Origin: Hericium rajendrae
Taxonomy: Eukaryota; Basidiomycota; Agaricomycetes; Russulales; Hericiaceae
Length of the DNA: 64,000 nt
Direction of reading: 5' to 3'
Assembly: GCA_033439255.1 (NCBI GenBank)
Contig: CM065883.1
Coordinates: forward strand, 1,798,001 to 1,862,000
In this document: one piece after another, positions 59,953 to 64,000 of the stretch
How the letters are laid out: the number at the start of each line of letters is the position of its first letter
Numbering within the stretch: the stretch's first letter is position 1
Position numbers and translations under genes: made by a program
The notes under the pieces: model-generated
The model's database searches: none
What the model was told of the DNA's origin: nothing
Seen by the model: the letters and a program-made list of their open reading frames with translations, nothing else

Positions 59953-60167
59953 CCCCCAGGTCGTCTTTTTTTTTTTTTTTTTTTTTTTTTTTGAATCCAT
60001 ATTGCTATTCGACGCTGAGGCGTCATGCAGCATTACATCCGTGTGGCCCCCAAAAACTAAGCTACCGTCCGTCCGTAAACGTTGAGTGGCCCAGATGTTG
60101 AGGGTCGTAAATCTTGTTGTAAGCTGTCGAGGTCTTGATCTGCGTCACATAAGCCCCCAGGTCGTCT
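59953..60167 (-). pseudogene. 5'-truncated retrocopy of a cellular mRNA with poly(A) and 14-bp target-site duplication
   Basis: CCCCCAGGTCGTCT occurs at 59953-59966 and exactly again at 60154-60167, flanking about 187 bp. Read on the minus strand, the insert opens with 29 codons of unbroken frame (YVTQIKTSTAYNKIYDPQHL then GHSTFTDGR) with GC-biased third positions like local genes. A TAG (60064-60062), about 69 nt resembling a 3' UTR and an uninterrupted run of about 27 A (59992-59966) follow. Truncation at the 5' end, a 3' poly(A) and a perfect target-site duplication are the three marks of target-primed reverse transcription. The source protein is not recognised. It could instead be the 3' end of a LINE, but the peptide does not look like reverse transcriptase or RNase H. 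Perfect flanks and a pure A tract imply a recent event. Confidence 0.8.
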
Positions 60168-61096
60168 AGATCATTTGAGCTGCAAACATGTTCTATTGAC
60201 ATGGAGATTATATGACAGGTTCGCTTCGTGAAATGAGCAGGGTGAAGTCGGCCATATTAATGTCAACTTCATTCTGCATTCATCATTACTTTCGCCCTTC
60301 GTTCGCAGTCTGTTCTAAGTTTTACAGCCTGCATGCTGGTATTTTGCTGCAAGTAGTTCTTGAGTTTATTGGTCCTCTCACTCGAGGATGCAGTACGCAC
60401 CGTTCGCGCCGATGGTGCGTTTTGCTCCCTACACATCATATCCGGTCATATCACCCTTGTCGGTGACTGCATCCTCGTGCTTGGTTCGTTCTGATAATTG
60501 CCTCGTTAATTGCTGACGGTATCACACATCTATCTCAATCTATGATGCAGCCTTGCAGCGGGCCATAGTCTCTTGTGCTAGTGCGGCACCGCGCTCCACC
60601 ACGACAGACATGCTTGTCCCCTACTGTACCTCTCAGATCTCAGTCAAGGTAGGCGCAGGCTTTGAATGTTATCACGTTCGCGCCTTTGCCTGTGGGAGAC
60701 CTCAATTTGGAGGGCGAATGCCGATCCTTTCTTTTGCTTGCCTACCTCTGGCCTCCTATCGGACATAGCAATTACCTGATCTTTAATGTCACTTCAAGTA
60801 TGTTCGCCTGCTCGGCCCTTCGTCTTCTCCATCAAGCTGAAGACCCATGCTGAGGCGGAAAGATAGATAGTCTGACGGTTTCTGTGCCTGCTTGTCGAAG
60901 AAGAAGCGAGGAACCAGTTACTTCCGCGTGAGCATCCGGCTGTCGTTCGTATGAGGTCAACAACAGAGAATAGAGTAGATTATGCTATGAATACACGATA
61001 CTTTTGCTACAAGCAGATCCAAGCGAATCAATAAGTCAGCTTGCGGGTATACTGCAAACACGACAACGGAACATCTCCATTCGAACCTTGCCACGA
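60168..61096. other. Intergenic, retrocopy to IMP3 3' end
   Basis: No gene recognised. Several short frames on the plus strand show no known domain. Confidence 0.4.
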
Positions 61097-61910
61097 TCAC
61101 AGAAGATCGAAATCGTCGAGCTGTAACCAACGCGTCAATATGATGGACAGAAGACGCATGGAGATAGTGCACCTCGTCGTTGTATCTCATGACCGTTCTC
61201 TTCAGCTTCGATGTATCGACCCACGTAACGAAGTCTTCCATATTCCTGCACAGCATGTTAATTGATGTCCGAGGAATGTACGAAAGAAGCGGCTTACCGA
61301 TTCACGAGAAACGCAGGATCTGTGACAGTATCGGGTCCAACGCGAACATGACCTTGTTCGATGAATTTCACTGCCTAAAAACCGCATGAGGACTGCGTCG
61401 GGTGGGCAACGCTGATGCACTCACTGCGCTGACGGTCTCGGCCATCTTGGAAGTGACCATGACGACGGCAAGCCGTCTGCGACAGAAGGCAGCCACGGTG
61501 AGCTTGTTCTCGACGTCGCTCATCTTTGCCTGAGAGTTGAGAACGCCCATGTCATAGAGTTTGGACAAAATTTGTCCTTCCATGCGCGATCGGAATGGGT
61601 CTTGGGCGGGGAGGACGCTGAGACGGTGGGCGAGAGATCTTAGGGACCCACAGAGCTTGTTGTACCTGCGACGACCATATATATGGCGGACCAGATACGA
61701 AAATAGAGAACGAACTTTGTATAGTCTTCGCGGTCCTGGATGTGATACCGACGCATGACTTTAATTTCGCGCAAATTGGCATCTTGCTTCCACTGTGCGG
61801 GCGGTTGAGTGCGCTGGGTGTGGAGGTGCAAGACAATAGGAGATACGTACGTTAAGAAAGTCGACCTTTTTGAGGAGTTTCTGCTCGTGATGCTTGAGCT
61901 GGCGAACCAT
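61097..61910 (-). CDS. IMP3: U3 snoRNP protein IMP3
   Basis: Component of the small-subunit processome with an S4-like RNA-binding fold; it helps pair U3 snoRNA with pre-18S rRNA. ATG at 61910 gives MVRQLKHHEQKLLKKVDFLN. Introns then join WKQDANLREIKVMRRYHIQD, REDYTKYNKLCGSLRSLAHR, LSVLPAQDPFRSRMEGQILS, KLYDMGVLNSQAKMSDVENK, LTVAAFCRRRLAVVMVTSKM, VKFIEQGHVRVGPDTVTDPA, FLVNR, NMEDFVTWVDTSKLKRTVMR and YNDELDDFDLL. About 185 residues, normal. An in-frame upstream extension reaching 62108 is acidic and Gly-rich and is probably not translated, since the family starts at MVRQLK. No frame defect. Start lies 377 bp from the divergent plus-strand gene. Confidence 0.95.
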
Positions 61911-62287
61911 TTGTGTGTTTTGTAGGAAGGGAAGAGGAGAGACGGTGGATTGTTGCGCGCCAACAAGCGTGCGAACGGATCCACTCGAAGAGACTCGAGC
62001 AGGTTTGTCTGGCGCCTCGCCTCCTCCGCCGCCCATCCCGCCGCCCCCTCCTTCCTCAACGTCGTCCTCGACGTCCTCGGCACCCATCATATCCTCGTAT
62101 TTGTACATCTACTCCCTTCTAAAGCCCCTGTGACCGAAGCCAATCAGCTTCAAAGCCGGCTTGCCCATATCCGTCGACCCCAAGTCGCGCTGTCTCTGTC
62201 CCTGTATTGCATGTGCAAAATCCGGACATCCTCACATCCTGCCCTGCATCTCACATCTCCCGTTACTTTTCCTGCTTCTCTCCTCAG
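61911..62287. promoter_or_regulatory. Divergent promoter between IMP3 and the Q/P/M-rich gene
   Basis: 377 bp between divergent starts. The right gene's ATG is directly preceded by TCTCCTCAG, a good acceptor. So there may be a 5' UTR intron or an upstream coding exon here. Confidence 0.5.
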
Positions 62288-64000
62288 ATGAATGGTCGGC
62301 CAGACATGATGCGACCCCCAGGCATGCCACATCTCCCGCAAAACGTCCTCGCAATGAACCAGATGAACCAGTCCTTCCTTCCGCCCCAACAAGCACCTGG
62401 TCAACCGCCTCAAGGCCAGCAGCCCCACATGGCCGGGCTCATGCACAACTCCAACAGCATGAACCCAAACATGGGCTTCATTCCGGGCCCGCAGTCCGCC
62501 AATCCCGGCTCCAATCCCCACCCGACTCAGATGACCCAATTGCAGTTCCAGCAGAACCAGCAACGGCGACAGATGCTACTGCAGCAGTCGCAACATGCCC
62601 AAGGCATTAATCCTCAGGGAGCTGGGGGGCCTTCTGCACCCCATCTCAATGGCATCGGGCAAGCACCAGGCTTTCCCGGATCCATGATGCCCGGCCAGCA
62701 GCCAAATATGCGGCGAACCGTGTCGCAGCCGCATACTGGTGGACCTCCGGGTGGACCAATGGGCGGAGGAGGAGGTATGCATCCCGGCGGTCAAGGAATG
62801 AGTGTCGGTCTCGGGATGAGCATTCCAGGAGGTATGCCAGGAGCGATTCGACAACAACCACCTCCGATGGGTGCCATGCGTCCGGGACCACCGAACCAGC
62901 AACCACCAATGCCAGGCCATCCATCCATGGCAATAAACCGTCAAGGACAGGTGCAAGGTATGCCGAACATGGCGCAGAACATGGGCCGCGCCTCATCCGC
63001 ACAGGCCGGGATGATGGGCAATATGAACCCACAACACTCGCATGCCCAGCAGCATTCAGGCGGGATGCCCCCGCATGGATTCCCGAACGCCATATCTCAC
63101 CAGCCATCTCCCATGAGCTCCTCTCCGCGTCCGAACAATCTTTCGCAGGCCCTAACACCACAATCGGCGCAGGTCGACCACCCACGCATGACCCCCGACA
63201 ACCCGATGTACATGAGCTTCCCCACCCAACCGTTCCCTCCAAACATGCCCAGCTCAGGAAACATGCCGCATCCTTCCAACCGAATACCAGGCGGAGGCGG
63301 CCCGCCATCAGGCCAGTTCAGCTTTGGATCTTCATCCACACCCCCAGCGCGCATCATGATGGTCCGCAAAGCTTGGGCCCAAGTGGCCGACCTCCTAGTG
63401 CAGGCGTGCCGCCTGGTGGTCCTCCTGATTCGCTTCATCGCGGCCCCGCTCCCTTTATCACTCCCGCACAACAACTTGCACATATGCAGCCCGGTAGCGG
63501 GCCAAGCGACCCCTATACATCTCAGTTCGGCGGGATGGCGCCACCACCATCTGGCGCCATGCATCCTGGGCAACAACAACAACAGCCGCCTCGTCCCCGT
63601 TCCCAGCAACGACACACCGCGACACCCCACCTCTCCCCTCAACACTCACAGGAGCAGCTGAACGGCCATCTCGCCCGCCCACCATCTCAGCCCCAAGCGC
63701 AGCAGCAGCAACACCAGCCGCGCCCACTATCGCAGCAGTCGGGCGCGTCACGCACGCCCCATGGCGCGCATCAGACCCTCCCGCGCGATGCCATGCTCTT
63801 CCAGGGCCGCCCTGCTAGTATAGTGGGGCCTCCGCCTCCACAGCCGCCGCACCAGGGCCCCCCGCCGCCTCAGATGCACGGCTCACCGTCTGCGGGAATG
63901 GGTCCTGGACCTAGTCACGGTCAGGTTCCGATGGGCGTGGGCCCCACGTCGCACCCGTTGATGCCGCCGCAAGCCATGGGCACGCCGCCGGATAGTGGTC
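62288..64000 (+). CDS. Gln/Pro/Met/Gly-rich low-complexity protein, partial (possible transcription or chromatin cofactor)
   Basis: ATG at 62288 starts MNGRPDMMRPPGMPHLPQNV and the frame stays open with extreme Q/P/G/M bias: LQFQQNQQRRQMLLQQSQ, many GMPG/PPGGPMGGGG runs, NPQHSHAQQHSGGMPPHGFP, later SQPQAQQQQHQPRPLSQQSG and PPPPQPPHQGPPPPQMHGSP. It runs off the right edge. Such composition is typical of SWI1/ARID1-type chromatin subunits, Mediator tail subunits and other coactivators. No folded domain lies within the window, so the identity is open. The frame must change in the C run at 63341-63345 (SSTPP then SAHHDGPQSLGPSG), like the other one-base events. The biased composition continues smoothly on the new frame. 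Confidence 0.7.

Noticed and set aside
59966-59992. Poly(T) run as a low-complexity artefact
   Set aside because: It sits exactly at the boundary of a perfect 14-bp target-site duplication, so it is better read as the poly(A) tail of a minus-strand retrocopy. The exact length remains uncertain.
1-64000. CRISPR array, integrated virus or LTR element
   Set aside because: No regularly spaced repeats, no long terminal direct repeats, and no reverse transcriptase, integrase or capsid-like frame were seen on either strand.

Overview
The window is nuclear DNA from a basidiomycete fungus, most likely an Agaricomycete. Genes are dense and broken by many 45-120 bp GT-AG introns. Both strands are used, GC is moderate, and many introns interrupt even short genes. 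Two genes belong to the DUF6534 membrane family, which is heavily expanded in mushroom-forming fungi. Two P450s have the basidiomycete intron-rich layout. I see no rRNA, tRNA, CRISPR or bacterial-type operon, and no virus-like element.

Layout: (1) 1-5.4 kb is housekeeping: the 5' exon of a Bem1-like SH3 scaffold, the CCR4-NOT subunit NOT3/NOT5, and mitochondrial ribosomal protein bL12m. (2) 5.4-9.7 kb has no recognisable gene, only weak internal duplications. (3) 9.7-13.7 kb holds a DUF6534 protein and a multi-pass membrane protein. (4) 14.5-21.7 kb is housekeeping again: TTI2 (TELO2 complex), CDC14 phosphatase and uroporphyrinogen decarboxylase, with a cluster of imperfect inverted repeats at 19.7-20.2 kb. 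(5) 22.5-38 kb is an accessory block: two related P450s, a DUF6534 protein, a secreted GH105/GH88-like hydrolase and a 2-oxoglutarate/Fe(II) oxygenase. The conserved ribosome-biogenesis gene NSA2 sits inside it. (6) 39-64 kb carries eIF5B, ARL2, a cyclopropane-fatty-acid-synthase-like methyltransferase, a delta-9 desaturase with cytochrome b5 tail, a kinesin-3 (UNC-104/KIF1 type), IMP3, and the start of a Q/P/M-rich protein that runs off the window.

Two results stand out. First, at least sixteen places in otherwise well-conserved genes need a one-base change in reading frame. Most lie in a short mononucleotide run, and several genes are essential (UROD, eIF5B, TTI2, kinesin-3). Homopolymer-length error in the assembly is the simplest explanation, so gene models built only from open frames will be wrongly cut. 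Second, at 59967-60153 there is a clean retrocopy: a 5'-truncated mRNA copy with about 27 A at its 3' end and a perfect 14-bp target-site duplication. This implies recent LINE-type reverse transcription activity.

Smaller points are a 6-nt coding exon in NSA2, a kinesin P-loop encoded on exons of 12, 19 and 11 nt with one apparent GC-AG intron, and a CRE/ATF-like palindrome in the divergent BEM1/NOT3 promoter.
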